Origin: Bombilactobacillus thymidiniphilus
GTDB taxonomy: Bacteria; Bacillota; Bacilli; Lactobacillales; Lactobacillaceae
Length of the DNA stretch: 64,000 nucleotides
Direction: 5' to 3'
Assembly (NCBI RefSeq): GCF_023380245.1
Contig: NZ_CP093365.1
Location: 558,001 to 622,000 of the forward strand
The notes beneath the pieces are model-generated. The model did not search any database. It was not told the DNA's origin and worked only from the letters and a program-made list of their open reading frames with translations. Below are positions 7,620 through 16,182 of this stretch, piece after piece (within the stretch, counting starts at the first letter, position 1; each line of letters starts with the position of its first letter). Made by a program: the position numbers and the translations under genes.

Positions 7620-8606
7620 TTATTTATCTGCTATTAATTGATTAACAGGCGGATGATATTCACGCATCGCTTCAGCCAAATGTACCAAATGAGTCACCAT
7701 TCGCTGTGTAGATGCCTTTGTACCAACGCGATCAGCCAGATCAGCAATCCAACCATTAATATAGTCAACTTCTGTCGGCCGCCCTTTCACAAAATCTTGA
7801 TACATCGACGGAAAATGTAATGGATTAGCAACAGTCGAGACATAATCGACTTGCTGGATCATCTCATCACGCGTTTCTAGTAATTGATATCCCACAGCCT
7901 CGGCAGCATCGTAGGCCTCGTTAATTAACGGCCGAGCAATTCCTGCCAAAAACTGATCGTAAGCCATTAATTCACCCATGCGTGATTGAAACATCGTGGC
8001 TACAGAATTTTCCACTGAATTGAAGAACACTTTTGTCAGTAAGGTGCCCATAAAGTTCGTTGATTGTGATGGATTCAAGTGAGCCGCTTGAAAATCACGC
8101 AACATCTCATCCAAAGTGGCTGATGGTTGTCCTGTTAAATTAGCATAAACACTGGAACCTGCCCCTTCGACACCCATAAAATCCACGTCGCCATAGTCAT
8201 TTAGTAGCGTGGCGATCATCGCAGTACCGCCGATAATTTTATCATCCGCAAAATACTTTTGTAATTGCTCAATATGTCCCATTCCATTCATCGCACCCAA
8301 GGCACTTTGATGTGATTTAAACTTAGGCGCCAACCGCTTTAATGCGTCTGGCAACTGCATTTGCTTCATAAAAAAAATCCACATATCGGGATCGCCAGCA
8401 TATTCTTCGGGCGCATAAATATTAATATCCAGCGCATGACGATCTTTATGATCCCGCGCTTTAAAAACTTGATTGCCTTGCGCACGAATTTTCTCTAAAC
8501 TAGCTTGTGTCGGTTCTACATAATCCACTGGCACACCAGCATTATACTGCAACAAAATCCCATATCGTAAACCCATTGCACCCGCACCAACTATTGTGTA
8601 TTTCAT
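7620..8606 (-). CDS. 2-dehydropantoate 2-reductase family protein
   Basis: ATG 8606 (MKYTIVGAGAMG) has GGGGGAAG 5 bases upstream and is preferred over the in-frame start six codons earlier. The 328-residue protein has an N-terminal Rossmann fold with GAGAMG at 8-13, the AMNGMGHIEQL segment of the ApbA family and the C-terminal helical domain with FNSVENSVATM and RPTEVDYINGWI, which contains the family's catalytic and substrate residues. Members reduce ketopantoate to pantoate with NADPH for coenzyme A synthesis; several lactobacillus paralogues act on other 2-keto acids. It is monocistronic, so pathway context gives no help and I leave the symbol empty. Confidence 0.8.
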   Translation of the reverse strand: MKYTIVGAGAMGLRYGILLQYNAGVPVDYVEPTQASLEKIRAQGNQVFKARDHKDRHALDINIYAPEEYAGDPDMWIFFMKQMQLPDALKRLAPKFKSHQSALGAMNGMGHIEQLQKYFADDKIIGGTAMIATLLNDYGDVDFMGVEGAGSSVYANLTGQPSATLDEMLRDFQAAHLNPSQSTNFMGTLLTKVFFNSVENSVATMFQSRMGELMAYDQFLAGIARPLINEAYDAAEAVGYQLLETRDEMIQQVDYVSTVANPLHFPSMYQDFVKGRPTEVDYINGWIADLADRVGTKASTQRMVTHLVHLAEAMREYHPPVNQLIADK

Positions 8607-8697
8607 GTATCTTCCCCCATCCATGGCAAAATTAATTAACTAATTATTTTTTAATTATATTCTTAAATTGAATTTTGACAACCGCCAATTTTGCCAT

Positions 8698-8736
8698 AAA
8701 AAAATCCACTAGATTACTTTCAAGCTAGTGGACTAT
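8698..8736 (-). terminator. Terminator of the lacI-epimerase-ribokinase operon
   Basis: Minus-strand stem GTCCACTAG / CTAGTGGAT with a 12-base loop and a T7 run, directly after the ribokinase stop at 8758. Confidence 0.88.
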
Positions 8737-8757
8737 CTTATCTAATGGATTCTAAAT

Positions 8758-9657
8758 TTATTTCATTTCTGCATCTGTTGGCATTGACTTTTGCCCACCA
8801 GTGCGACTGACCTTAATGGCTGCTGCTTTATTACCGTATTCTACTGCTGCCAACAAGTCTTGCTTTTTCGCATAACTGACTGCTAAACCCGCTGCAAAAG
8901 TATCACCGGCACCCAAAGTGTCTACCGCTTTAACCTTATGGGATGCCACATAATCAACTTGACCGTTTTGATAAACTAAATTACCTTGACTGCCCATTTT
9001 GACAATGACATTAGGTACGCCTTTAGCAGCAATAATCTTCGCCGCCTGCAAAGCACTTTCTTGATCGGTAACTTTCACACCACTAATTTTTTGAGTTTCT
9101 TGCATATTAGGTGTGACACAATCAGCGTACTGTAGCGCTTCTTCAAAATAATTATCGGCAGGAGCAGGGTCTAAGATAACAAACATACCCTTTTGCCGTG
9201 CTTGTTCAAGAGCTGCCATAATTGATTCGCGACTAGTTTCCATCTGCAGCAACAAAACAGGTGCTTCAATTTCTTGCATAGCTTTTTCAATATCCATTGC
9301 TGTTAAACTGGCATTCGCCCCCAGTGTACCGACCATCGTATTTTCACCATCGTCATCCAGCCACACGATAAAACTGCCAGTACCTGCATCTTGGCTTTGT
9401 TTGATATATTGGGTGTCAATGCCAAAATCGGTTAAATTTTGTAACATTTGTTGACCACTGGCATCTTGACCTACCGAACCCATAAAAGCCAGCTTGCCAC
9501 CTAAACGTGCAACACCAACTGCTTGATTAGCACCCTTGCCTCCTGGTAACGTCACAACACTTTTAGCTGTTGCCGTTGCACCATATTCAGGATACTGACT
9601 AATTTGAGCTTTAATATCGACGTTGATACTGCCTAAAACTGCCACATCATATTTCAT
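8758..9657 (-). CDS. rbsK: Ribokinase-type PfkB sugar kinase
   Basis: 299 residues. PfkB signatures: GGKGANQA at 39-46 (sugar binding) and DTLGAGDTFAAG, with the catalytic base Asp252 and the anion hole GAGD. NVDIK near the N-terminus binds substrate. Family members phosphorylate ribose or related sugars (deoxyribose, allulose, fructose) with ATP. ATG 9657 directly follows the stop of the epimerase gene, and its GGAGG site lies inside that gene. Neighbours (AlsE-like epimerase, LacI regulator) suggest the substrate may be a sugar other than ribose. The fold is certain, the substrate is not. Confidence 0.85.
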   Translation of the reverse strand: MKYDVAVLGSINVDIKAQISQYPEYGATATAKSVVTLPGGKGANQAVGVARLGGKLAFMGSVGQDASGQQMLQNLTDFGIDTQYIKQSQDAGTGSFIVWLDDDGENTMVGTLGANASLTAMDIEKAMQEIEAPVLLLQMETSRESIMAALEQARQKGMFVILDPAPADNYFEEALQYADCVTPNMQETQKISGVKVTDQESALQAAKIIAAKGVPNVIVKMGSQGNLVYQNGQVDYVASHKVKAVDTLGAGDTFAAGLAVSYAKKQDLLAAVEYGNKAAAIKVSRTGGQKSMPTDAEMK

Positions 9658-10326
9658 TTATTTAACCTCCAACCATTGTCGTGTTTGCGCTACATTATCG
9701 GCTAATGATGCGCCGGCGTGATAAATTGAACTAGTTCCGCCAACAAACCAGTCTGCACCAGTTTCAACACACTGAGGAATTGTTTGAGCGCCTAAATTAC
9801 CATCCACCTCGATTTTAGTTGGCAAATGTAAATCAGTAATTTTTTGCTTTAATTGCGCAATTTTTTGATACATTTCGGGAATGAATTTTTGACCTGCAAA
9901 ACCTGGATTAACCGTCATCAACACGACATAATCCGCTACTGGTAAGACATAATCCAAGACATTTAACGGTGTCGCAGGATTAATTGCTACCCCAGCTTGC
10001 ATCCCACTGGCTTTAATTTGCGTTAGCGTACCCTGCAAATTATTAGTCGCTTCTGCATGAATGGACATCATATCTGCCCCCGCTTGTTTAAACAAATCAA
10101 CAAACCGTTCAGGCTGGTTAACCATAGTATGAATATCTAGCGGTTTATCAGTTAATTTTCGCACCGCTTTGGTAAAATCTGGTCCCAATGTAAAATTCGG
10201 TACAAAACTACCATCCATGATATCAATATGATAGTAATCAACGCCTGCAGCATCTAGATCTTGTATATCACGAGCTACATTACCCAAATCTGTGCACATT
10301 AAAGATGGTGCAATTTTTTTAGTCAT
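9658..10326 (-). CDS. Ribulose-phosphate 3-epimerase family, AlsE-like
   Basis: ATG 10326 is chosen because GGAGG sits 6 bases upstream and the family N-terminus is (M)xKIAPSLM; 222 residues. TIM-barrel epimerase with the metal and catalytic motifs HIDIMDGSFVPN, DIHTMV, VLMTVNPGFAGQKFIPEM and KIEVDGN. The phrases SLMC-DL and PGFAGQ-FIPEM match E. coli AlsE (D-allulose-6-phosphate 3-epimerase) better than housekeeping Rpe, which has PGFGGQ. It overlaps the lacI gene by 8 bases and abuts the kinase, so the three form one operon. It could act on a hexulose or pentulose phosphate; AlsE-like is my inference from these motifs. Confidence 0.8.
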   Translation of the reverse strand: MTKKIAPSLMCTDLGNVARDIQDLDAAGVDYYHIDIMDGSFVPNFTLGPDFTKAVRKLTDKPLDIHTMVNQPERFVDLFKQAGADMMSIHAEATNNLQGTLTQIKASGMQAGVAINPATPLNVLDYVLPVADYVVLMTVNPGFAGQKFIPEMYQKIAQLKQKITDLHLPTKIEVDGNLGAQTIPQCVETGADWFVGGTSSIYHAGASLADNVAQTRQWLEVK

Positions 10327-11305
10327 TTTTTCCTCCATAAGTTGATTCTCGCGCAATAAATTGCGGCGTTAACCAATATTGTTGTTTTTGTTGTTTCGTT
10401 AATTCATCTATAATCAAGTCAAAATAATTTATCCCAAATTGTTGAACCGTGCTCAAGCGCGGATTAGTAAACTTGCCTAAGCGTGTATTATCATAACCCA
10501 CTAATTGCAAGTCTTGCGGAATTCTTAATTGGTGATCCTGACATGCCCGCAGTGCTCCGACAGCCATCGCATCATTTGAGCACACAACCCCTTGTAAATC
10601 AGTATGTTGCTGCAAAAATTGAGTCATTTGTTGATAACCGCTTTCGTAAGTAAAATCGCCATACAAAATACCTAAAGACGTCGCACCAAATTCTTGGATA
10701 GCTTTCAAATAACCCTGATAGCGGTCTTGAGAACTTTGCTCGCCCACCGGACCCGACAAAAACACTAACTGTGCTTGTTTTTGGTGTTGCAAAATACTTT
10801 TGGTTGCTAAATATTCACCTTGCAAATGATCAACATTTAAAGCCGCATAAGGATGCTTTAAATGCGTCCGATCAATAGTAACTGTAGGAATGTGACGCTG
10901 CTCTAATTGATCTAAATCCATTTGCTCAACAAACAATGAATCAATAATTGCACCGGCAACATAATTATCTTGCATTGTCTCTAAATAATATTCAACCTTT
11001 TGGCGATTATCTTCACTGTTACATAAATAAATTTGATAACCTTGGCGATTAGCCGCTTGCTCAATTTGTTGTACCAATTCACTAAAAAACGGATTACGAA
11101 GATTAGGAATCAATAAAGCAATTAAATTCGACTTTTGTGCGGATAACATTTTAGCTGTCCGATTAGGGTGATAATTAACTTGTTGAATAATTTTTTGAAT
11201 CTTTTGAATTGTTTGTGGGCTCGCTTCCCCCTTACCATTCATCACGCGCGAAACCGTCGCCGTGGAAACACCCGCTAAATGGGCAATATCTTTTAACGTA
11301 GTCAT
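10319..11305 (-). CDS. LacI/RbsR-family transcriptional repressor
   Basis: 328 residues. The N-terminal helix-turn-helix is LKDIAHLAGVSTATVSRVMN with the hinge helix NRTAKMLSAQKS, followed by a periplasmic-binding-protein-like effector domain (LIALLIPNLRNPFFSELV to the end). It is the first gene of an operon with the epimerase and kinase (8-base overlap), and a sugar or sugar phosphate should be the inducer. Two identical CGTAATCGGTTAC palindromes in the intergenic region towards the divergent PTS gene are its probable operators, implying autoregulation. Confidence 0.92.
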   Translation of the reverse strand: MTTLKDIAHLAGVSTATVSRVMNGKGEASPQTIQKIQKIIQQVNYHPNRTAKMLSAQKSNLIALLIPNLRNPFFSELVQQIEQAANRQGYQIYLCNSEDNRQKVEYYLETMQDNYVAGAIIDSLFVEQMDLDQLEQRHIPTVTIDRTHLKHPYAALNVDHLQGEYLATKSILQHQKQAQLVFLSGPVGEQSSQDRYQGYLKAIQEFGATSLGILYGDFTYESGYQQMTQFLQQHTDLQGVVCSNDAMAVGALRACQDHQLRIPQDLQLVGYDNTRLGKFTNPRLSTVQQFGINYFDLIIDELTKQQKQQYWLTPQFIARESTYGGKND

Positions 11306-11324
11306 GGATAATCCTCAGTATTTT

Positions 11325-11338
11325 CGTAATCGGTTACG
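11325..11338. promoter_or_regulatory. LacI-type operator 1 (lacI side)
   Basis: CGTAATCGGTTACG, palindromic arms CGTAA/TTACG around a CG centre, as expected for a LacI-family operator. It lies 20 bases before the repressor start and is identical over 13 bases to the operator at 11438. Confidence 0.75.
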
Positions 11339-11347
11339 TGAAAATAA

Positions 11348-11361
11348 ATATAACGTTTTCA
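11348..11361 (-). promoter_or_regulatory. Candidate cre (CcpA) site
   Basis: On the minus strand TGAAAACGTTATAT fits TGNAANCGNTNNCA at all but the last two positions. It sits upstream of the repressor operon. Confidence 0.4.
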
Positions 11362-11389
11362 TTTTTATTTGTCAAACACGGATTAGTCC

Positions 11390-11418
11390 TTGCTTTCCTT
11401 GAAAGAAAACGCTATATT
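11390..11418 (+). promoter_or_regulatory. Promoter of the galactitol-type IIC gene
   Basis: -35 TTGCTT (11390-11395), 17-bp spacer, -10 TATATT (11413-11418). The operator at 11438 begins 20 bases after the -10, where a bound repressor would block transcription. Confidence 0.6.
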
Positions 11419-11437
11419 TTAAATGTTCTTAATTTTA

Positions 11438-11450
11438 CGTAATCGGTTAC
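11438..11450. promoter_or_regulatory. LacI-type operator 2 (PTS side)
   Basis: CGTAATCGGTTAC, an exact 13-base copy of operator 1, about 113 bp from it. The pair would allow one repressor to control both divergent units and possibly to loop the DNA between them. Confidence 0.75.
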
Positions 11451-11479
11451 ATTTAATTTTAAAGAACAGGAGTAATGTC

Positions 11480-12871
11480 ATGCTTGATACAATTCGCGGT
11501 GGTTTTAACTTCTTTATCGGTTTAGGCGGGGCGGCGATGATGTTCTTCATTATCACGCTACTGTCACTATGTTTTCGTGTGAAATTCTCCAAAGCGGTCG
11601 AAGGTGGTCTGCGAATGGCCACAGCTTTAACCGGAATGAGTGCGGTCATCTCGTTATTAACGACTTCTTTTGGACCAGCGTTGAATGCTTTCGTTAAATC
11701 AACTGGTGTCAATCTAACGATCACTGACTTAGGTTGGGCACCGCTAGCTGTGATCACTTGGGGTTCTGTATACACACTTTATTTTGCTTTTCTAGAAATC
11801 TTAACCAATTTGGTGATGCTTTTTTTGAAATGTACCAATACTTTAAACGTGGATCTGTTCAATATTTGGAATGTTTCAATATTAGGACTGTTAATTCACC
11901 ATTATTCAGGCAATAATCTGTGGATCACTTCCATATTTGTTGTCGTCATTGTAATGTTGATGCTTTTCAATGCAGATGCAATTAAACCTACTATCAATTA
12001 TTTGCTTAAATACGATGATAATAATATTACGACAACTGCCCATCCATCATTACTAATCATGCCTACAGCCATGATTGTTAATAAATTAATTGATTGGTTG
12101 ATTCCTTTTGTAGATAAATTTGATTTTAACGCTGACACTTTAAACGAAAAAATCGGTTTTTGGGGTAGCAAGTTTGCTATTGGTGCTTATTTAGGTATCT
12201 TCATCGGCTTATTAGGCAAGCAAAATGCTGCTAATATTTGTTCGTTAGCATTTACTGCAGGTGTCGCTTTAGAACTATTTGGAACAGTTGGCGACTGGTT
12301 TGGACCGGCGATTGAACCCTTATCAGGTGGTATTCAACAATTTATGAGTTCGCGTTTACGAGGACGAAAACTTTTTGTCGCCATCGATTGGCCGATCTTA
12401 GCTTCGCGGGCTGAAATCTGGGCTGTTGCTAACATCTTGGCACCGATCATGTTAATCATTGCCATGGTTTTACCGGGTAACAAAGTTTTACCATTAGGTG
12501 GCATTATATTGACAGTGTTAACACCAGCTTTATTATTAGTGACGCGCGGGCGAGTCATTCGAATGACCATTATTGGAACAATTTTAGTTCCACTATATCT
12601 GTGGGGAGCAACTGCTATCTCTAAATTTATCACTACTACTTCTATTTCTATGGGTAATTTCCCAAAAGGTCTGTCTAAAGGGCAAATGTTTAGTTCAATT
12701 GACTCTGACCCGATTGAAAAATTTTTAGCCATTCTTTTTGGCAAAACAGTCAAAACTTGGGATCTCAAATTATTATTAATTTCTGTTGTTGCAATTATTA
12801 TTTATGCACTTATCTTTATCTGGTATCTTAAAGTGATGAAGAAAAATAATCAGTTAGATATCAAAAACTAA
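11480..12871 (+). CDS. PTS galactitol-family IIC permease
   Basis: ATG 11480 (MLDTIRGGFNFF) with AGGAG upstream; 463 residues. A polytopic membrane protein of about 10-12 TM segments with the galactitol/SgcC-type IIC start GGFNFFIGLGGAAMMFFI and the conserved ELFGTVGDWFGPAIEPLSGG loop. It should import a sugar or polyol in phosphorylated form. No IIA or IIB gene is nearby, so these subunits must be encoded elsewhere or shared. It is divergent from the LacI-epimerase-kinase operon and shares its operator, so the imported substrate probably feeds that pathway (a hexulose, pentulose or their polyol). Confidence 0.82.
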   Translation: MLDTIRGGFNFFIGLGGAAMMFFIITLLSLCFRVKFSKAVEGGLRMATALTGMSAVISLLTTSFGPALNAFVKSTGVNLTITDLGWAPLAVITWGSVYTLYFAFLEILTNLVMLFLKCTNTLNVDLFNIWNVSILGLLIHHYSGNNLWITSIFVVVIVMLMLFNADAIKPTINYLLKYDDNNITTTAHPSLLIMPTAMIVNKLIDWLIPFVDKFDFNADTLNEKIGFWGSKFAIGAYLGIFIGLLGKQNAANICSLAFTAGVALELFGTVGDWFGPAIEPLSGGIQQFMSSRLRGRKLFVAIDWPILASRAEIWAVANILAPIMLIIAMVLPGNKVLPLGGIILTVLTPALLLVTRGRVIRMTIIGTILVPLYLWGATAISKFITTTSISMGNFPKGLSKGQMFSSIDSDPIEKFLAILFGKTVKTWDLKLLLISVVAIIIYALIFIWYLKVMKKNNQLDIKN

Positions 12872-12912
12872 AAAGTAGTCCTCGAATAATAAAAATTCGG
12901 GGACTATTTTTA
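12870..12912 (+). terminator. Terminator of the IIC gene
   Basis: An 11-bp stem AGTCCTCGAAT / ATTCGGGGACT (one T-G pair) with a 7-base loop, then TATTTTTAG; an A-run on the left makes it usable in both directions. Confidence 0.85.
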
Positions 12913-12937
12913 GTTTAAAGTTAATTAAAAATTATCC

Positions 12938-13303
12938 TTAATGACCAGCAAAATATCCGCCAATCATTGCAATAGCCAAAATAATTAAAACAATGGTGGT
13001 AATGGTTACATATAAATAATCTTTTTCCTTCAAAAAAGCATAAATGGATACAATCACACGCAATACTGGTGTCAAAATTAATAAAAATGCGCCCAGCATC
13101 ATGACCGCATACGGCTTTAATTGAACCACACCTTGAAAAATGGCTACAAAAGTCGTGGGATATGTCTTAGTAGCATAACCGCCTTGCCCCTGAATCAGCA
13201 TTAAAATAATCCCTAAGATCATGACAGTTACAGAAACAAGCACACCGATTCGTAAAATTTTACCAATTAATAATTCAATATCGCGCATTTCATCTTTTTT
13301 CAT
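12938..13303 (-). CDS. DUF1634 membrane protein
   Basis: 121 residues, three TM helices (about 20-40, 68-88, 97-118) after a charged start MKKDEMRDIELLIGKILRIGV, the DUF1634 pattern. These proteins are nearly always encoded beside a TauE/SafE permease and may be an accessory subunit; no activity is known. Its ATG shares the A of the permease stop (TGATG), so the pair is translationally coupled. Confidence 0.8.
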   Translation of the reverse strand: MKKDEMRDIELLIGKILRIGVLVSVTVMILGIILMLIQGQGGYATKTYPTTFVAIFQGVVQLKPYAVMMLGAFLLILTPVLRVIVSIYAFLKEKDYLYVTITTIVLIILAIAMIGGYFAGH

Positions 13304-14157
13304 CAAATGTTGACCCCGAATCCCTTCAAAAACATTTGCAAACCTAAGTACAACAAAATGGGTATAAAGATTATTCGAATAACTTTAGGATGCAAATGTT
13401 GCATAATCCGACTGCCAATAGTTGCCCCAAAGACCACCCCTAAAGCTAGTGGAACTGCAATATTAGGTAAAATCGTTCCGTTAAAAAAGTACACCGTCGC
13501 ACTCGCAGCCGCCGTAACCCCCATCATCAAATTACTTGTAGCACTCGATGGTTTTAAAGGCATACGCATAATATTATCCATAGCGATTACTTTGAAAGCT
13601 CCACTGCCAATTCCTAATAAACCGCTCGCAATCCCGGCTGCTAGCATCATCAAAAAACCGCCTGGCACATTTTTCACTTGATAATCGACCTTTTGCTTTA
13701 GCGCTTTATCGTAATAACTACTATTAAGACGCAATTTTTGGGAAAGATAATCCGGTTGAACGACTGCTTGTTCAGCTGTAGCAGGTTTATTCAACAATTT
13801 TTTGACCATGTTATAACAAGATTGCAATAACAACAGACTAAATAACACATATAATACTGGTTTAGGTATCCAGCCATTTAAAGCCGCACCTGTCACGGCA
13901 CCAATTGTTGTCGCAATTTCTAAAAACATCGCCACACGCAAATTCAACATGTCATCACGCAAAAACGAAATCGTAGCACCTGAACTCGTAGCAATCACAA
14001 CGATAATACTGGCACCAATGGCGTATTTAATATCTAATCCCATGGCAATCGTCAAAATGGGGGTGACAATCATACCGCCACCAATGCCTAAAATGGACCC
14101 CAAAATTCCCGCTAATAACCCTGTAATTAACATCAACAATAAATTACTTGTTATCAT
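13303..14157 (-). CDS. TauE/SafE family anion permease
   Basis: 284 residues, about eight TM helices in two homologous halves. Each half starts with the family glycine motif: GLLAGILGSILGIGGGMIV near residue 12 and AAGIASGLLGIGSGAFKV near residue 172. A basic cytosolic loop (KKLLNKPATAEQ..) joins the halves. TauE/SafE proteins export sulfite, sulfoacetate or other small organosulfur or carboxylate anions. It overlaps the upstream DUF1149 gene by 14 bases and the DUF1634 gene by one, so the three form a compact operon. The substrate is unknown. Confidence 0.85.
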   Translation of the reverse strand: MITSNLLLMLITGLLAGILGSILGIGGGMIVTPILTIAMGLDIKYAIGASIIVVIATSSGATISFLRDDMLNLRVAMFLEIATTIGAVTGAALNGWIPKPVLYVLFSLLLLQSCYNMVKKLLNKPATAEQAVVQPDYLSQKLRLNSSYYDKALKQKVDYQVKNVPGGFLMMLAAGIASGLLGIGSGAFKVIAMDNIMRMPLKPSSATSNLMMGVTAAASATVYFFNGTILPNIAVPLALGVVFGATIGSRIMQHLHPKVIRIIFIPILLYLGLQMFLKGFGVNI

Positions 14158-14635
14158 TTTGTGCTTCCTCTTGAGCTTTTTGCTGATTGGCTAAGGTTTG
14201 TTCCAAGTTATTAACAATCATCTCTGTAATTGTAGTTACTGCTTGAGGATCTACCGCGCTAGCATCCTCAGCGACTTCATCAATGCGCAAATGTGATACA
14301 TTAACCATGTCCCCAACGGTAACTAAATATAATTTCAAAGATGCCTGATCCTGCATATCAAAAAAATGATTCACTTTATTGATGTCTTGCCAAGGTAAAT
14401 TAATAATGCCAGTCTGTAGAAAACAACTCACTTCACAGGGCAGACCCGCAATTTTAGCTTCTGAACTGGTCAAATAGCCACTATCCACGGACTCTTGCAC
14501 TTCTTGGACCATTTGTTCCACAGCCACTTTAATCTTAGCTGAATCCAGTTGTGGTTTCAGCTGCAGCTCGTGTGCGAACAATTGCCCTTCATTATTAGTT
14601 ATTTTGTCGATAAATTGCCCTGCTGTAATTTCCAT
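14144..14635 (-). CDS. DUF1149-like (SecB-fold-like) cytosolic protein
   Basis: 163 residues, acidic, no TM helix or signal. The pattern of beta strands followed by a long C-terminal helix ending in a Gln/Glu/Asn tail (NLEQTLANQQKAQEEAQNDNK) suggests the DUF1149 family of Lactobacillales, which has a SecB-like fold. Family assignment is from memory of the general pattern and is moderate. It is first in the operon with TauE and DUF1634, with which it overlaps. Function unknown. Confidence 0.55.
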   Translation of the reverse strand: MEITAGQFIDKITNNEGQLFAHELQLKPQLDSAKIKVAVEQMVQEVQESVDSGYLTSSEAKIAGLPCEVSCFLQTGIINLPWQDINKVNHFFDMQDQASLKLYLVTVGDMVNVSHLRIDEVAEDASAVDPQAVTTITEMIVNNLEQTLANQQKAQEEAQNDNK

Positions 14636-14806
14636 GCTTAAACCTCGTACTTTATGATAAATCCATCATACTCTTGCTAGATAATCGTTTCAATCGTCGA
14701 CCTTTAAATAACGAGGTGCTCATTTATCTAATTTAACTTTAATTAAGTGCCTTATTTGTGCTATCATATAGGCTTACTAATACGACAATAAGGAGATCTT
14801 ATAATT

Positions 14807-16144
14807 ATGTCAGACAAACCAGCCCTAGCACGCAACTTGTCCACCCGTCACGTGAACATGATTGCCCTAGGTGGCACGATTGGAACAGGGCTATTTCTTG
14901 GTTCAGGTGAATCAATCAAGCAAGCCGGACCATTGATATTAGTAATTTATTTGATTACAGGACTATTTATTTTCTTTATGATGCGTGCTCTGGGTGAATT
15001 ATTGATGTCAGACACGAATAAAATCATTTTTATTGATTTCATCACAGAATATTTGGGACCACGTGCTGGCTTTGTTTTAGGATGGACTTATTGGGCTGGC
15101 TGGATTGTCATTGCTATGTCGGAATTAACAGCTGTTGGCAACTACATGCAATTTTGGTTTCCGAAAACACCAGCATGGATTTGGGAAGCTATCTTTCTTA
15201 TCTTGTTATATACAATTAATATTATTGCTGTCAAAGCATTTGGAGAAACCGAATTTTGGTTTGCGCTCATTAAGATTATAGCCATAATCACCATTATTGT
15301 ATCGGCAATTATCATGGTTATCTTGCATACAAAAACTAACCAAGGCATCGTTACCTTGTCCAATTTGTGGCAACATGGTATTTCCTCAGGTAATAGTCAA
15401 CACATTATTGGCTCCTTTCAAATGGCATTCTTTTCGTTTCTAGGTGTCGAATTTGTTGGTGTCTCTGCGGCAGAAACTAAAAATCCGCGAAACAATATTC
15501 CCCGGGCAATTAATTCTGTGATTATGCGAATTTTAATTTTTTATATCGGTGCGCTCAGTGCAATCATGATCATTCAACCCTGGACACACTATAGTGCAAC
15601 GCGCTCACCATTCGTTCAAGTTTTTGCTGGAATCGGCATTCAAGGTGCTGCCGGCATTATTAATTTTGTGGTTTTGACTGCAGCAGCTTCCTCACTGAAC
15701 AGTTCACTATTTACTACAGGACGGATGTTATATTCGATGTGCCCGCAAAACAGTTATTTTGCCCACCTCAATAAACAAAAAATTCCGATGCGTACAATTA
15801 CTTTGTCCACTGTGTTAGTGGCTAGCGTAATTGTGGTTAATTATTTATTTGCTAATGGTGTTTTCAAAGTTGTTACTTCGATTGCTTCTGCAGGCTTTTT
15901 AGTGATCTACATGTTCTTAATGCTAACCCATATTAAATATCGGCATTCTGCTGATTACTTGCAAGGTGATAAGTATTTTTCAATGCCAGGAGCTCCTATG
16001 ACTGATTATCTGACAATTGTCTTCATGCTTATCATCTTTATTATTTTAATTTTTGCCAAAGCAACATTGATTCCAACCATTTTGACTTTAATTTGGTTAG
16101 GCATTATTTTCTTAGTTAGTTTGTGCATTAAATTTAATAAATAA
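14807..16144 (+). CDS. Amino acid permease, APC superfamily (AAT type)
   Basis: 445 residues, 12 TM helices. The N-terminal RNLSTRHVNMIALGGTIGTGLFLGSG is the signature of the AAT family (D-Ala/D-Ser/Gly transporter CycA, LysP and others), and FVGVSAAETKNPRNNIPRAI marks the loop after TM6. It is a proton/amino-acid symporter in the plasma membrane; specificity cannot be read from sequence. A good AAGGAG precedes the ATG. Monocistronic, closed by a terminator shared with nagA. Confidence 0.9.
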   Translation: MSDKPALARNLSTRHVNMIALGGTIGTGLFLGSGESIKQAGPLILVIYLITGLFIFFMMRALGELLMSDTNKIIFIDFITEYLGPRAGFVLGWTYWAGWIVIAMSELTAVGNYMQFWFPKTPAWIWEAIFLILLYTINIIAVKAFGETEFWFALIKIIAIITIIVSAIIMVILHTKTNQGIVTLSNLWQHGISSGNSQHIIGSFQMAFFSFLGVEFVGVSAAETKNPRNNIPRAINSVIMRILIFYIGALSAIMIIQPWTHYSATRSPFVQVFAGIGIQGAAGIINFVVLTAAASSLNSSLFTTGRMLYSMCPQNSYFAHLNKQKIPMRTITLSTVLVASVIVVNYLFANGVFKVVTSIASAGFLVIYMFLMLTHIKYRHSADYLQGDKYFSMPGAPMTDYLTIVFMLIIFIILIFAKATLIPTILTLIWLGIIFLVSLCIKFNK

Positions 16145-16182
16145 AAAAAGCTCACTTCTCAATTAGAAGCGGGCTTTTTATT
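16143..16182 (+). terminator. Bidirectional terminator between permease and nagA
   Basis: Stem AAAAAGCTCaCTTCT / AGAAGcGGGCTTTTT (one internal mismatch, one G-T pair) with a 5-base loop and T-runs on both strands, between convergent genes. Confidence 0.85.
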
